Of a DNA stretch of 64,000 bases, positions 44,366 through 56,310 are shown in pieces. The translations under genes and the position numbers were made by a program. Source of the stretch: Pelobates cultripes. Its lineage: Eukaryota > Chordata > Amphibia > Anura > Pelobatidae. Below the pieces are notes generated by a model, which was given only the letters and a program-made list of their open reading frames with translations, was not told the origin of the DNA and ran no database searches. Each line of letters starts with the position of its first letter. Position 1 is the first letter of the stretch. The stretch spans positions 119,637,756-119,701,755 of the forward strand of contig OW240915.1 in the NCBI GenBank assembly GCA_933207985.1. The letters run 5' to 3'.

Positions 44366-44370
44366 GGCTG

Positions 44371-45008
44371 TTATGAGAGAGGTTCTCCATGAGTATGGTG
44401 AGATCTCGGGATATAAGGCAAGCATGTCTAAATCAAGTGCGCTTCCCATAGAAATGACTGCGGCGGACACAGCACTGATACACAGTACGTATGACAGACA
44501 CATAGACACAAATTCCCCCAAATACCTGACTTAACTTAACCACTGACCCTGGTTCTTTGTACCACTACAAATACGTGCCTTTATTGAAAACACTGATCNN
44601 NNNNNNNNNNNNNNNNNNNNNNNNNNNNNNNNNNNNNNNNNNNNNNNNNNNNNNNNNNNNNNNNNNNNNNNNNNNNNNNNNNNNNNNNNNNNNNNNNNAA
44701 AGACATGGAGCGGTGGGCCAATAGACCCATTTCCTGGATAGGGCGGATCCATTCTGTAAAAATTTATGTACTACCACGAATCCTATTTATGTTCCAGGCA
44801 TTGCTGATACACCTAACTAATTCACAACTTACTACCCCACAGCAGGCGATTGGGAATTTTATATGGCAAAACAAAAGATACAGGATATCATGACATCTTC
44901 TGTACCTCCCGAAAAAGAAAGGTGGTCTGGGACTCCCTAACTTGTTTTTTTATTACTTAGCAGCACAGCTAACGCAAGTTGCACTGTGGCACTCTCCCTC
45001 GGATTTAT
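44371..45008 (+). pseudogene. LINE A ORF2, part downstream of the retrovirus
   Basis: Resumes at GGCTG with VMREVLHEYGEISGYKASMS, the region after the RT active site in L1-like proteins. After the N gap come MERWANRPISWIGRIHSVKI, LPRILFMFQALLIH and IGNFIWQNKRYRIS, then PKKKGGLGLPNLFFYYLAAQ. It ends near 45008, where another LINE fragment on the opposite strand begins, so the 3' end is missing. Confidence 0.85.
44599..44698. other. Assembly gap (100 N)
   Basis: Exactly 100 N inside the LINE A ORF2 remnant. Confidence 0.99.
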
Positions 45009-45240
45009 GATTTATTATTTTTAGGATTCAGCCAATCAATATTAAAATCTCCAAAAACCAACAGTTCACTTTTTAGGTTTTGAGCTACAGTTTCACTTAA
45101 TAGTTGGGTTATGTCAGAAAGGGAGTGCACCGGAGAGCTAGGTAGGCGGTAGATTCCAGAAACAATGATAGTTTTACTGAATGGGATCTCAATTGTGCCA
45201 GAAAGGAAATCAAAGGCAGAGGGGAGTTATAGTTTTTTAA
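45009..45240 (-). pseudogene. Endonuclease fragment of a second LINE type (L2/Rex/CR1-like)
   Basis: The minus strand reads without interruption IPFSKTIIVSGIYRLPSSPV, then HSLSDITQLLSETV, and SELLVFGDFNIDWLNPK. The GIYRPPSS and GDFNIDW motifs are those of apurinic-type endonucleases of L2/CR1/Rex-like LINEs, unlike the L1-like elements elsewhere here. Too short for a family name. It abuts LINE A. Confidence 0.75.
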
Positions 45241-46380
45241 ACCCTTAACGACACAGCTTCAGAAGCTTGTCTTACACTTAACGACACAAGCCATTTTTGT
45301 TGTTTGTGTTCAAATGCAATTTGCATCTCTGTCATTTATTGCAACAACACATATTATACATCGTGTTTTAGAGGGCAAACAGGGTTTAATTTGATGTCAC
45401 ATATACATAGATACATTCTCATTAATAATAAAAAAAGAAAAGCCAAAAAAGTGGAAAACAGAAAAATATTATTTTTTCACAGTTTTGGCAATAAAAACGT
45501 GTGCATAATATGACCAGCTTAAAATAAGTAATTCAAAATAAATTATTTTATGTGTCTTGATTTATAGAGTACATCATATGTATGGTATATTAGCTTATTT
45601 TGAAATTTACAGGTTACAAAATACAATCACAAAAATACATTTGCAATTTGCAACAATTTTAGAAGTTGGTATGTTTGTCTTGTAGGTTTAGTAGCCATCA
45701 CAGAAAAAAAATTGCCACACAAAAGTATATATTTATATAAAGTAGACATCACAGGCTATTTATTGCATCAACCAGGAGTAGATACCAACACCTAGAATAT
45801 TCATATAGGAATAGATATACTATGTTATATAAATGTATTTCTAGCAGAGATGGTATATCTGCTAAACAGTGAATTAAATGAAATGTATCTCTATAAAATC
45901 AGCAGTACAATAACATTCAATCTTGTGATGCATGTATTGATAAAGGAAAATAGATACAAAACAAATGTGTCTTCATAAATATACAATGTATCAGTTGAGG
46001 CAGGGGATGATTCAGCACTGGTAATGGATGAGACCCTAAAAAATAATAAAATGAGTCCAATAAAGTGTCTTAAGTGTGTGCTGTATAAGTTAGGCTTATT
46101 ATTCCTTGTTATGAGGACAGCAAGGGAACTAGCTAATAGGAGTTAGAAATACTCTAGTAACAGACTAGTATCCCAGTAAATAGTAGTGTGGTACATCAAA
46201 AGAGTGAAAAAAATATATATAAAAATTTAAAATTACAAACAAATTAGGTTATGATATAATCAAGATGATATGTAGGATAAACACTTATACAAAAAACATC
46301 GATAGAATCCAGGGAGCTGTCTTTATAATGGCAACCGTTGATCCCAATAGAACATAGTGCAAAGGCAAAGTATTGACCGT
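45241..46380. other. A/T-rich region, no gene seen
   Basis: About 1.1 kb of A/T-rich sequence with short repeats (TTAACGACACA occurs twice near 45250-45290). No coding or structural feature supported. Confidence 0.6.
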
Positions 46381-46957
46381 AAAAAGATTTATTGATTCAA
46401 TTAAAAATATAAAAAATATGAAAGTCACTCACATAACAGCATAGGAATAGGGAACATTTCAACAGAGTCTGTCTCCCAACGGTCTGGATACTCTTGAAGT
46501 GCTGCCTTGTCAGAGCCGGCTTCAAAGACAGCTTCAGAGTCCTGAGTATTGAGTGACCAGAGAGGAGATTCACCATTCCACTTCAGTTCAGTATGCGTTC
46601 CAATGTCTGTGAGGTCGGATGCAGCCTTACGCATTTCTTGACACTCGGTAACTTCATCAGAGGAATGCAGCTTTTCCATAAAGACATACACTAATAGTAC
46701 TGTTGTAGAATAGTACAAACATAAGTCATATTTTACATAAAAAATGAAAATCACATATACATCATAAAAAGTAGTATAAAAGTAACCTCATTAATATATT
46801 TTTCTATAATGGAAAAAGAGGAAAAACATTTTCTATGGTCACAAGTTGGAAGTTTTAAAATGTAAAAGAGTTTCTCTATAATCACAAGTTAGAAGTTAAA
46901 ATTGAAAGTTTAAAAGAGTGCAGAGGCACCCAACAAAGTGACTTATGTTATGCCACT
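46381..46957 (-). repeat. Probable 3' part of a Penelope-like copy
   Basis: On the minus strand, GATGAAGTTACCGAGTGTCA followed by AAGAAATGCGTAAG resembles the motif pair at 24360-24400. A minus-strand reading of 109 codons (46425-46754) has no recognisable domain. It lies across the DIRS insertion from the fragment at 53090-53200 on the same strand; joining them is an inference. Confidence 0.35.
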
Positions 46958-47160
46958 AATTTTATTAAGACACGGAGGCTCCTATTATGCTGCACTCTTT
47001 CTTTATTTACCTCAGCAGCAAAGAAAAATAACATTAAATCAGTATAAAAGAAACCAGTAAATAACATGAGGTATATCTTCCTAGCAACAGGAACAGCCAA
47101 TCAGCATCCTCTTTATAGCATAATAGGCAGTGTTCAGTATACTATTTCCTCTTTCTTTGC
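46958..47160 (+). repeat. Left inverted terminal repeat of the DIRS element
   Basis: From AATTTTATTAAGACACGG through GCTGCACTCTTTC and TAGGCAGTGTTCAGTATAC to CCTCTTTCTTT. It matches 52512-52711 in reverse complement, with the outermost bases differing (GACACGG against TGACACGG context). Confidence 0.85.
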
Positions 47161-47879
47161 TGCTACCTCAGTTAAGTGACACTGGGTCCCATGGTTCTTA
47201 ACTGTGGGATCTTTTACTTTACTTTATTCATATCATTACTGTGCTTAATATAGTTATTATAGTTATTACATTTTAATTATAATATTTTCATGTTTATAAA
47301 TATATTTACTTACTTCATTTTAACGTAATTTGATTTATTTATTTCATTTGCTTCAGTAATATGCTTTATTGTATATCCTTTGATAATGTATTTCCCCTCT
47401 GACCTCCCTGGCCCCAAGAATACCATCAATTGGGGATCAGGGACGTCTTTGAGGATCTTTATCCCCTGAATATTGTGCTGTTTTTTCCCTTCATTTATCT
47501 GTCTGGCTGCTGCTCTGCCACCAACTGCCAGAAATCCAAGTTGGGGTTTAGTTGTAGTGGCAGCCGGGCAGCTCCTTTGTCTTTATATTACAATTGCTAT
47601 TTTTTTTTTTTTCACTATTGTGAGTACTTTCATTTCTTTATCCTGTTTAGTTAGTTATTTATTTATTTTTACTTAAGGGTTACTCAACCCTTTACTTTTG
47701 GTATTATTTTGCTTTATTCAGCCCCTTAGGTTTGTTTGTATATTTATGATGCAATCTGACAGGATCTTTCTGTGCCTTCTGGGTCTACAGCAAACATTCA
47801 GATTAATGTAGAAGCCTCTCCAGGTATCTCTGGAGATGAGGCTGAATTTATGCTTTACTGATCCTGCTGACATGCAGGC

Positions 47880-49447
47880 TTTAATTGACACTTCCATGGC
47901 AAAAGCAATGACAAGGCCCTGGTGTCAGGCCGCAAGGCCTCATATAAGGCTAAACACTCCTCCAAAACAATAGAGATGGACAGTACCATACCTGTCATGG
48001 ATGGCGCGATTAATTTACCACCGCGCAAAAGAGCTACTAGTCGGGCAAAATCGACTAGACTTTGGAAAAGGGCAAAAGCCCAATTAAACTCTGAACCTGA
48101 GTTCAGTGATATTGAGGAGAAGTTCCCCGAGTTCTATATGGAGGTGTACCTGTACTCACACCTGCTCTGCTTCAGCCTGGCCGCAAGGCCTCATATAAGG
48201 CTAAACACTCCTCCAAAACAATAGAGATGGACAGTACCAAACCTGTCATGGATGGCGCGATTAATTTACCACCGCGCAAAAGAGCTACTAGTCGGGCAAA
48301 ATCGACTAGACTTTGAAAAAGGGCAAAAGCCCAATTGAACTCTAAATCTGAGCTCAGTGATATTGAGGAGGAGTTTCCCTGAGTACTATATGGAGGTGTA
48401 TCTGTACTCACACCTGCTCTGCTTCAGCCTGGCCGCAAGGCCTCATATAAGGCTAAACACTCCTCCAAAACAATAGAGATGGACAGTTCCATACCTGTCA
48501 CGGATGGCGCGATTAATTTACCACCGCGCAAAAGAGCTACTAGTCGGGCAAAATCGACTAGACTGGAAAAGGGCAAAAGCCCAACTGAACTCTGAATCTG
48601 AGCTCAGTGATATTGAGGAGGAGTTCCCTGAGTCCTATATGAAGGATTCAGAGGATATTTCTGATCCTGATTATGAAATTACTGATGAAGAGGATGCTAA
48701 TCCCGTTTGGGATACATGTCCTGTTAAACCTACCAAGATTTAGGTAGATTATGCGGACTCAGGGACACCGATAGGATCTTGGACACTCAATGTGAACCCC
48801 TATTCGAACCTGACGACCTATGTCACCCAGTGGTCTCCTCAGACCATGTAGCCAAGTATATTGCATCCAGAGTACGCAAGCCTTTTGAGAGGCAAAGTGA
48901 AATAAATTGCGGGCTGAATGGCCACGCCGAACAGTCCCTGATGACTCATGTTAAACGCTATCAGTCAATCCTAAATTCATTCAATTCCTGAGTAAGACAG
49001 GATGGAAGCCATCTAAAGGCTTAGATTTTTATTGCAAAACTGTCAGGATAAAATCCTGGGCATCTTGGGCTCAGCAGCCAAGATCTTTGAAGCAGTGGAG
49101 GATGATCTAGAATTAGATTGCGCCATCTTAAGTGGTTAGATCCAGAGAGTGATTTAAGTTGGCAACGCCAACAATGTGGTTGTCACAGAACGCCACAAAT
49201 CGATCTTGCTCAAGATTGAGCCCAAACGTTTAACTATGGCTCTGAACGAGCCAGATAACACAGGCAAAAGGTTTTCTCTTTGGGGACAACTTTGTAAAAG
49301 AATTGGGCTCCTTTGTCCTGCTAAACAAACAGAAGTTCTTTTAGACAGAACCAAGGCTCTTATACTTGCCGAGCCGATTTCTTTGAACAATGCACTATAC
49401 CAACCTCCTTCTCACAAAGTGGCCGACCCTGGATTGTTAGTGGCCTA
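47880..49447 (+). pseudogene. DIRS ORF1 (Gag-like)
   Basis: Begins in a degraded frame, then encodes SGRKASYKAKHSSKTIEMDS, a Lys/Arg-rich LPPRKRATSRAKST stretch and an acidic ELSDIEEEFPESY segment. This unit is present three times, followed by SDPDYEITDEEDANPVWDTC and a region with VKRYQSILNSF and later ALNEPDNTGKRFSLWGQL. The order (basic, acidic, unknown) is that of DIRS first ORFs. Stops separate the pieces. A nucleic-acid-binding structural role is assumed from the family. Confidence 0.65.
47928..48640 (+). repeat. 252-bp tandem triplication in DIRS ORF1
   Basis: GGCCGCAAGGCCTCATATAA begins units at 47928, 48179 and 48431 (251 and 252 bases). 252 is a multiple of three, so the repeat keeps the frame; unit 1 has lost one base. 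The third unit is partial and leads into the unique part. Confidence 0.93.
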
Positions 49448-49499
49448 AGAGGTGCTCCAAAGACGCCTTCACAATTTCCATTCTTTCTTACTGATAGTG

Positions 49500-51094
49500 G
49501 GGGGCAGGCTCACACATTTTTCCCATGTATGATCCCTCATTTCATCAGATGCTTAGGTTCTTCACACTGTGAAAGGGTATTGCATAGACTTCCTTTCTCT
49601 ACTTGTTCAATGTTCCCCATCAAGGGAAATTGTTTTTTCCCAATGAGACACAGACCTTGTCTCTGTGGACAATCAATTGTAGAGATTCTGGCGCATACCC
49701 TGGGTTACGTGAGCAACCTTTTCTTGTTTCCCAAAAAAGGCAAAGGTATCCGTCCAGTGATAAATTTGAGACTGCTCAATAGTTATGAACATTTCAGCAC
49801 TTCAAAGATGGAAGGAGAGCATTGTTTAAGGGATCTTCTCCAACCAGCAGATTGGATGGCCAAATTGGATCTGCAGGATGCATATCTCACAGTGCCTATC
49901 CCAGTACAACATCAAGATTGAGAACTTCCTGCAATTTACATGGTAGGGAAGTAAATAGAGGTTCAGGTGCCTCCCATTCGGACTGTCTTCGGCTCCATGG
50001 TGCTTCACCAAGCTCACATCTTATAATATATTTAGATGGCATTTTCATTCTGGCTCAGTCTATTCAATTAATCCGGACATACCTTGCATGGACTTTGACT
50101 CTGTTAGAGAACCTAGGCTTCCTGACCAATTGGGAGAAATCCATTATCGTTCCCACGCAACAAATAAAATTTCTGGGTTATATTGGATTATTGTAGATTC
50201 TACCCTTCAAACTCTACACCCTCCGGTGGCAAAATTAGCCAATATAAAGAAGGAGATAGGCGAACACTAGCAACCTCTCAACTCTCTCTCAAACAACTGT
50301 TGAGAATGCTAGGCCTTCTAGCGGCATCTATACAGGCCATTTCTACAGGTCTTCTTGGCTATCGAGCCCTACAACGATTACAAACTTCATCTCAAGGGCT
50401 GCGCATCATACACAGATATGGTAACTCTGGACTCAGAAGTGGAGGATGAACTCCAATGGTGGCTTCTTCACATGGAGCTTGGAATAAGCACACCATATTT
50501 TGTACAGCTCCAGATTTGATAATCAAATCCGACGCAAGTTTGCATGGTTGGGGTGCTCAATGCTATTTCCACCAAGGGCAGATAATCAAACTTGGAATCA
50601 ACACTCCACATCAATTGTTTGGAACATCTGGCTGGTTCCTTTGCAGTCCATAGTTTTTCCCCAACTCAAGCCCAATGCGCTATCCTTCTGAAGATGGACA
50701 ACGTGTCAGCAGTCCGCTACATCAATCGCTTGGAGGCACAAAATACAAAATTCTGACCTACATGCCTCGTGATTGCTGGCAATTTTGCCTGAGACACGGC
50801 ATTTCAGTCACGGCAGAATATATATTGGAGAGGTCTCTCCAACACTACGAAGGACTGGTATTCACGCCAACTCAGAGATTCCAGCGACTGGCACTTGGAT
50901 TCCATGGTCTTCCAAGACATCTGGAACCTATGGAGTCTATTGGAAATAGATCTTTTCACTTCTCGTTTGAATGCTCAACTTCCCCGTTTTTTCAGTTGGA
51001 GACCAGATCCGATAGCACTGGCTATGAATGTTTTCTCCAAGGAATTATGATTTTTTTGCCTTTCCATCTACATCGCCAGTCCGGCACCTGTTGA
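49500..51094 (+). pseudogene. DIRS reverse transcriptase and RNase H
   Basis: YVSNLFLFPKKGKGIRPVIN, LRLLNSYEHFSTSKMEGEHC and DWMAKLDLQDAYLTVPI are the classic DIRS RT start. The active site near 50025-50045 reads IIYLDGIFILA where YLDD is expected, so the second Asp is Gly. NWEKSIIVPTQQIKFLGYI follows, then RNase H with IIKSDASLHGWGAQCYF (about 50519-50570) and ISVTAEYILERSL. Several frame changes. Function when intact: copying of the RNA into circular DNA. Confidence 0.85.
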
Positions 51095-51099
51095 TCGTG

Positions 51100-52081
51100 G
51101 CTCCTCTATCGCCGTCCCAACCATAGTTCTCTTCTCTTCAGGAGATGGTTATCGACCTTCCATCTCTCGAGTGCCTTCTATGGTGTACCTCATCCTCTTG
51201 TTCTCCAAGGTCTCTTGCATCTCATAGTGTAGTCTTTTTCAGGGAACCTTGGTCAGTCGCAATCAACTCCCCAACTTATCAAGGGTGCACCCAACACGAG
51301 ACAGGCTTATAAATCTGCTTGGAGCAGATGGCATAGTTGGTGCATGAAATTAAATTTAAATCCCATATCAGCTCCTTTTATGTCTGTCCTCCATTTTTCT
51401 GACTTCTATGATGAAGGTAAAGCCTATCGCACTGTGGACCTTACCGATCGTCCATTTCTGCTGGCCATCAAAGTTTTGATTGGACGCCTGTCGGTTGACA
51501 TCCTGTCATATATTGACTTCTCTGAGGAATATGGTTTGCTCATTCACCCTTACCACAATACTCTGTCTTGTGGGACATCTCTATTGTCTTGAATTTTTTT
51601 TTTTTTTTTCTTGCAAGAGGTTTTTCTGACGTACGAGCTCGTGAGGTGGTTGCTCGTTCCTTTACTCCAGAAGGTGTCCTCTTTGACATTTCACGGAGGA
51701 CAAAAACCTCCTCTAAAATCTATCTTACCCAGTTTTCCCTGATAGATCTCTCCTTTGCCCTGTTGCATACTAATGGGTGTGTGAACATCGTTCTACTACG
51801 TTACAGAATCCTTTGAAACAGGAACTCTTCATCTCCTTCCAAAAGTCGCGTCTTCCGGTGTCTACTCTAGCCTGGTGGGTCAAGTAGACATCTCTAGCAG
51901 GTATTGATACCTATGTGTCTGTGCCTCATTCGGTTCGTAGGGCAATGGCTTCTAAGGCTTCCTTGATTGGTTGTCGCTTGGAGGATATTATGAGAGCGGC
52001 TGGTCTTCGGAGTCTACATTCCATGATTTCTACTTTAGACCTATTCAACACTTCACAGGAGACATAATTTCACAGCTTTGA
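51100..52081 (+). pseudogene. DIRS tyrosine recombinase
   Basis: MKLNLNPISAPFMSVLHFSD with FYDEGKAYRTV is the N-terminal core-binding part. GVLFDISRRTKTSSKIY follows, and the C-terminal catalytic part reads SVPHSVRRAMASKASLIGCR and LEDIMRAAG. After a frame change near 52005 comes STFHDFYFRPI with the presumed nucleophile Tyr (codon 52031-52033), ending at 52081 just before the internal complementary region. Frameshifts break it. It would insert the circular DNA product without a target duplication. Confidence 0.8.
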
Positions 52082-52085
52082 ACTA

Positions 52086-52182
52086 GCATAATAGGAGCCT
52101 CCGTGTCTTAATAAAATTTACAGATTTTACTATTAACATGACGTAAAGTCATGATTTTATTAATGACACGGAGGCGAGTATT
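52086..52182. repeat. DIRS internal complementary region
   Basis: 52086-52116 is the reverse complement of the left end (CTCCTATTATGC part), and 52117-52182 is the reverse complement of the right end (AATACTCGCCTCCGTGTCAT part). Joined complements of both ends are the mark of DIRS elements and serve their circular replication. Confidence 0.88.
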
Positions 52183-52511
52183 ATCCCTCCCTCCCATCCC
52201 TGGAGGTTTGGTCTTCTCTGGGTAAGTTGACTTCACGGTAAGTCTTTTTTGATTACTGGGTTTTATCCTTGTTAATGACTGTCAAGAGCTTACGGTTTGA
52301 CTAAACTGAATTTCATGTTATATATATATATATATATATATATATGATATTTCATGTAATGCGAATTTATGCATAAATCCAGTTTTATACTTGGATATTA
52401 CCATATTCTCCTTTCTCTTCCAGCTTGACTTCGAGATCCAGTTTAAGGCTCGTATACCCTCTAATCGGAGCCCACTTTTTATTTGGATTTGTTGTCCTTG
52501 TTCGGGATCGC

Positions 52512-52750
52512 AAGAAAGAGGAAATAGTATACTGAACACTGCCTATTATGCTATAAAGAGGATGCTGATTGGCTGTTCCTGTTGCTAGGAAGATATACCT
52601 CATGTTATTTACTGGTTTCTTTTATACTGATTTAATGTTATTTTTCTTTGCTGCTGAGGTAAATAAAGAAAGAGTGCAGCATAATACTCGCCTCCGTGTC
52701 ATTAATAAAATCATGACTTTACGTCATGTTAATAGTAAAATCTGTAAATT
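52512..52750 (+). repeat. Right inverted terminal repeat of the DIRS element
   Basis: Reverse complement of the left repeat from AAGAAAGAGGAAATAG to GCATAATA, then CTCGCCTCCGTGTCATTAAT and the outer end through TCTGTAAATT. A (TA)n run lies at 52320-52345, outside it. Confidence 0.85.
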
Positions 52751-53089
52751 ATCTTATACACAGTGGTACCACTTCACTTTACTATATTTGTATAGATACA
52801 AGTAGACCATCACCACTTCAAAATTAGGACTAGAAGCAAAAGGTCTGTCTTAAATAGTATAATTTCCAGGACAATCATAGAAGAAGAGAACTAGTAGAAA
52901 ATAAAAAGAAGAATAAAATCATTTTTTTTCAATGAAAAATAGAATAACAAATTGAATAAAAAAATAAAAAAATGACAGCATAGTAGTGAATATGGAGAGT
53001 TTTGAAAGAACTCATGGAAAAAAAGGATTTATTATCGGAACTTATAGTGATGGTTATATAATAAATTAATTGTTATTATAAGAAAGCAT

Positions 53090-53200
53090 TTAGCTCAAAG
53101 TCAATATTTAAGTCTTTTGGTTCCAAAGTACCCAGATGGAAAATCCATTTGGCTTCAGCTCTATCAAGCTCTTTTCAAGGTCTCCCCCTCTCCAATGTAA
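53090..53200 (-). pseudogene. Penelope-like C-terminal fragment
   Basis: The minus strand reads KELDRAEAKWIFHLGTLEPK then DLNIDFELNAF. The WIF-L-TL-P-GLN pattern is the C-terminal (GIY-YIG end) signature of Penelope-like retroelements. The fragment is short and unbroken. It borders a DIRS-type terminal repeat on its left end of the chromosome side at 53205. Confidence 0.5.
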
Positions 53201-53741
53201 GATAATTGTAGATTATGCTAGCTTTAGTGTACCTATAATCTTAATTTTATTAATGACAGGAGGCAAGTATTTGCTTAAGTCTCTCTTTACTAGAACTCCA
53301 CAGCAGCACAGAAAAACAACCAATCAGAAAAAAGTTAGGTACTAGAAAACTCCCCTCCCCATGCATCATTTCCTCGTTCAAGCTGCGACAAAACAGAACA
53401 AAAGGCAGAAAATATAATGGGGAAGAAACGAAGTCCTAGAAATAATGAATACGACAATGTCCACCATCCGAGAAGAACTGCCGAACCAGATAGTGTTGGT
53501 GGACTGTAAACTGAAACGAGAGAAAAAACAGAATCGAACAGGTTGGTCAGCCAATGAAATGTACCCTGAACAAACATGTAGGTACCCAACTAAGCAACCA
53601 AAATTATCGTAATCTGCATAGATCCCAACCCGACTTATGAAAAACAGACATAAGAACAAGTGACAGACAACAAGCAGAGTTGCATACGTACCTGATGAAT
53701 TTAAACTATAAAATTAAACAAGGGAGGGATAAGAATGGGCG

Positions 53742-53850
53742 GGAAATACTCGCCTCCTGTCATTAATAAAATTAAGATTTTAGGTACACTAAAGCTAGCA
53801 TAATCTACAATTTATAACATGACAGGAGGCTTCGTTTATGCTGTTTTAAC
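53742..53850. repeat. Internal complementary region of the second DIRS-type element
   Basis: GAAATACTCGCCTCCTGTCA through TAAAATTAAG, AGGTACACTAAAGCTAGCAT and TAATCTAC matches 53205-53270 reversed. The rest, ACATGACAGGAGGCTTCG to GCTGTTTTAAC, presumably complements the missing other end. Confidence 0.6.
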
Positions 53851-55779
53851 GCTCAGCCAACAAATCCAACACTGTTTGTTTCACTGGTACCTATTCTATG
53901 AGATATTAGAGCAATCCTAAATTGACCTTCGAACTGAGAGAAGTGACAGTAGACGGATTGATGAAGATGCCAGCTGACGAAGCATCCCAAATACGGAATA
54001 ACACCATCCGCTGATAGATCCATTGTACGTGGGGTTGCGACCTGTTTCCTAGCAGCCGGTCCATGAGCTGCCAAGCTGACCTATTAGCCATTTTCCTGTA
54101 GGTGTAAAATGCCGAAGGTCATTTGCGGACTTAGGGCTGCGAGAAAAAACTGCCACCATGTTTCGACTCTTGATGTGGAAGGTGGCTCCTCCTATCGTGC
54201 CAGGGGCACCAGGCGATGTGGCCTTGCAGGCAAATCTCCAACCTCAAGGAATGCGCCTAAGTCCACCACCAATTCCGTAATAGAACCGAGTAGGGTCTTT
54301 CCGTTCCCTCATGACCTACCCGGTGAGTTGTCTCATCCGAGAATAAATTATTATGCAGGCAAGAGTGTGGTCAAAACTAGCCGTATCCTAAGTGGTTCCA
54401 GTATTCCAAATGGACTGTGTAATCCACAACTGCGGTAGAGAAAAGACTCCCAAAGGACGTCCAATCAAGGTCCCAAACTGAACTTGTGTGGTGAAACGGT
54501 CGTCGATTATTCTGGGGATTGTGAATCCCGGAAATATTCAAAAGGATGGGAACGTAAACCGGGGTTGAGATTTCCATCCAGATATATGATCGTCTAAGAG
54601 TGATAAGATGTCCGGATCCAATGGTGATTGGGACCTGTATAACAAAGAAGAGCCCTCACGTGAGGTAGTGAGAGAGTAAAGTAATCCGATTACCCATTTG
54701 TACGATCCTGTTCCATGCCTGACCTATCAAAATTTGTGTAGGGGTTCCTGGTCTACATGTCACCTATGATATAGGGTATAATATAGTGAGACCCCTAGGT
54801 CCCTGTACCCCTGACTGTTCAGGCATGTAACTCCCACAGTAGGCCCTAGGTCAAGGGACCCAGGAATGTGAATTCGAGAACTGAAGTCAAGGCCTCCCTA
54901 TAGAGGGATACCTATTCCTTCTTAGCTTGGAGCCCCGGGAACACATAGTGTTCTCTAATACGCAGACAAGACGTAAAGTCACGACAGGTGACTCCAGAGA
55001 GCAGATATAATGAAAAAACAAGGGCCTAGCTACAACTGTCTGAAGCAGGTGTTGTCCCGTTTGAGAACGTCGGCAGCCATATCCGAGCCTGCTACACATC
55101 CTGAGCAATACTCCAGCGGTAGGTTGCGTCCCAACTTGTGACGTCCGTGTAGGAGCCGGGGACACACAGGGTTCCTCCATAGAATCCACAGTAGGTCTCC
55201 TTGATGGTAGTTGAATAGGTGGGTTAGCGAGAACCCAAATCAAGACAGTTCCCATAAGGGATATCTCCAGATATGTGCTCAGAGGAGTAGGGGCAGTCCT
55301 GTCATCTCATCCCAATATTGTAATGACCAGAGAACCCAAGTCGACCGAGGATTCCGGTCTTTCCATGTGATCCATGCATACGGTGTATCTGCAGACTGGG
55401 TTGTGGGCCTTCCCTAGTCTTGTTACCTGAGCAAGGCAGTGCCCGTTTGTTCTATGAAGGTCTCAGGATCTCATGTCATCTTGACATGGGAAAAACTGTC
55501 TGCGCAGTTTGTTCGCAATGGTCTGAATATCTGAAACAGAGTGCAATTGCCTGTTTGATAGAGCACAGATTATACCAAAACCTGCACTCTTGTAACAACT
55601 GGGGCTCATCCGTTAGCCGTACCGTCTCCAGGAGTGTGTGTAAATAAGCAGGGAATCTCCCCCAGTAATACCTCTGTGAGTATTTCTCATGTGGGATAGA
55701 GTGGTCTGGATCCAGTAGATCCATTATAGGAGGTGAAATAGAGGGATCCAGTCTAAACATGTATACCCTGCACGATCAG

Positions 55780-56310
55780 GCAGCCCTCTATAACAAAATC
55801 GGTAGCACGGTCGTTAGATCTAATTGAATGCAGGAGGGACGTCCCTCTATGCAGTCATTGTTGTCCTGTACAGGCACAAGCCTGTGTGATGAACAAATGG
55901 ACGGCACCGTAGTGCGCTGAGTGTATGAGAGAGCCGCACTCTCTAATAATGTGACCGAACTCTGTGTCAGCGTCCGGCTGATAGCATGAGCAGGGTGCAC
56001 CCATTAATAACCAAACATTAGAGTCTACATCCGTGTCCGGTTCCCTCTTTGCGAATGTCACTCAAGACATGTCCTCTGTATCCAGCTCAGTAATGGGCTG
56101 AGATTGAGGGAGGGCCGCGCCCTCTATTAATGAATCAGTGTCCGGTTCAGTCTATGAGAGGGGTTCGCTCTCTACTCGTGAAAATAAAAATATCAGTCTC
56201 AGGCCAAGGCGATGGAGGGCCGCACCCTCTTGTAATCCAAACTAGAGTCCATTAGAGACTCAGGGTGACCAACTGCAGGGTACACCATTTACTAATATCA
56301 GCATAAGACA
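55780..56310 (-). repeat. Degenerate tandem repeat with small hairpins, coding-like
   Basis: About seven units, roughly 60-95 bases each, carry a hairpin such as GAGGGCCGCGCCCTC or GAGAGAGCCGCACTCTC followed by TATTAATG. On the minus strand they encode words like EPDTDSLIEGAALP and EPDTDVDSNVWLLMGAP. This suggests a repetitive acidic protein, now broken by stops. The same kind of in-frame repetition occurs in the DIRS ORF1 at 47928. Confidence 0.6.

Larger units (their letters stand above)
46958..52750 (+). mobile_element. DIRS1-like tyrosine-recombinase retrotransposon
   Basis: Inverted terminal repeats (46958-47160 against 52512-52711 and on to 52750), an internal complementary region (52086-52182), RT/RNase H and a tyrosine recombinase give the full DIRS layout. 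There are no LTRs and no integrase, and no target duplication is expected. Coding parts have several frameshifts and stops and the RT active site is damaged, so this copy is inactive. The three ORF regions run 47880-49450, 49500-51090 and 51100-52081. Confidence 0.88.

Noticed and set aside
46425..46754. 109-codon minus-strand reading as a host gene
   Set aside because: No recognisable domain, lies in repeat sequence and next to a repeated motif.
49154..49390. Minus-strand reading within DIRS ORF1
   Set aside because: Opposite strand of the Gag-like region, no motif.
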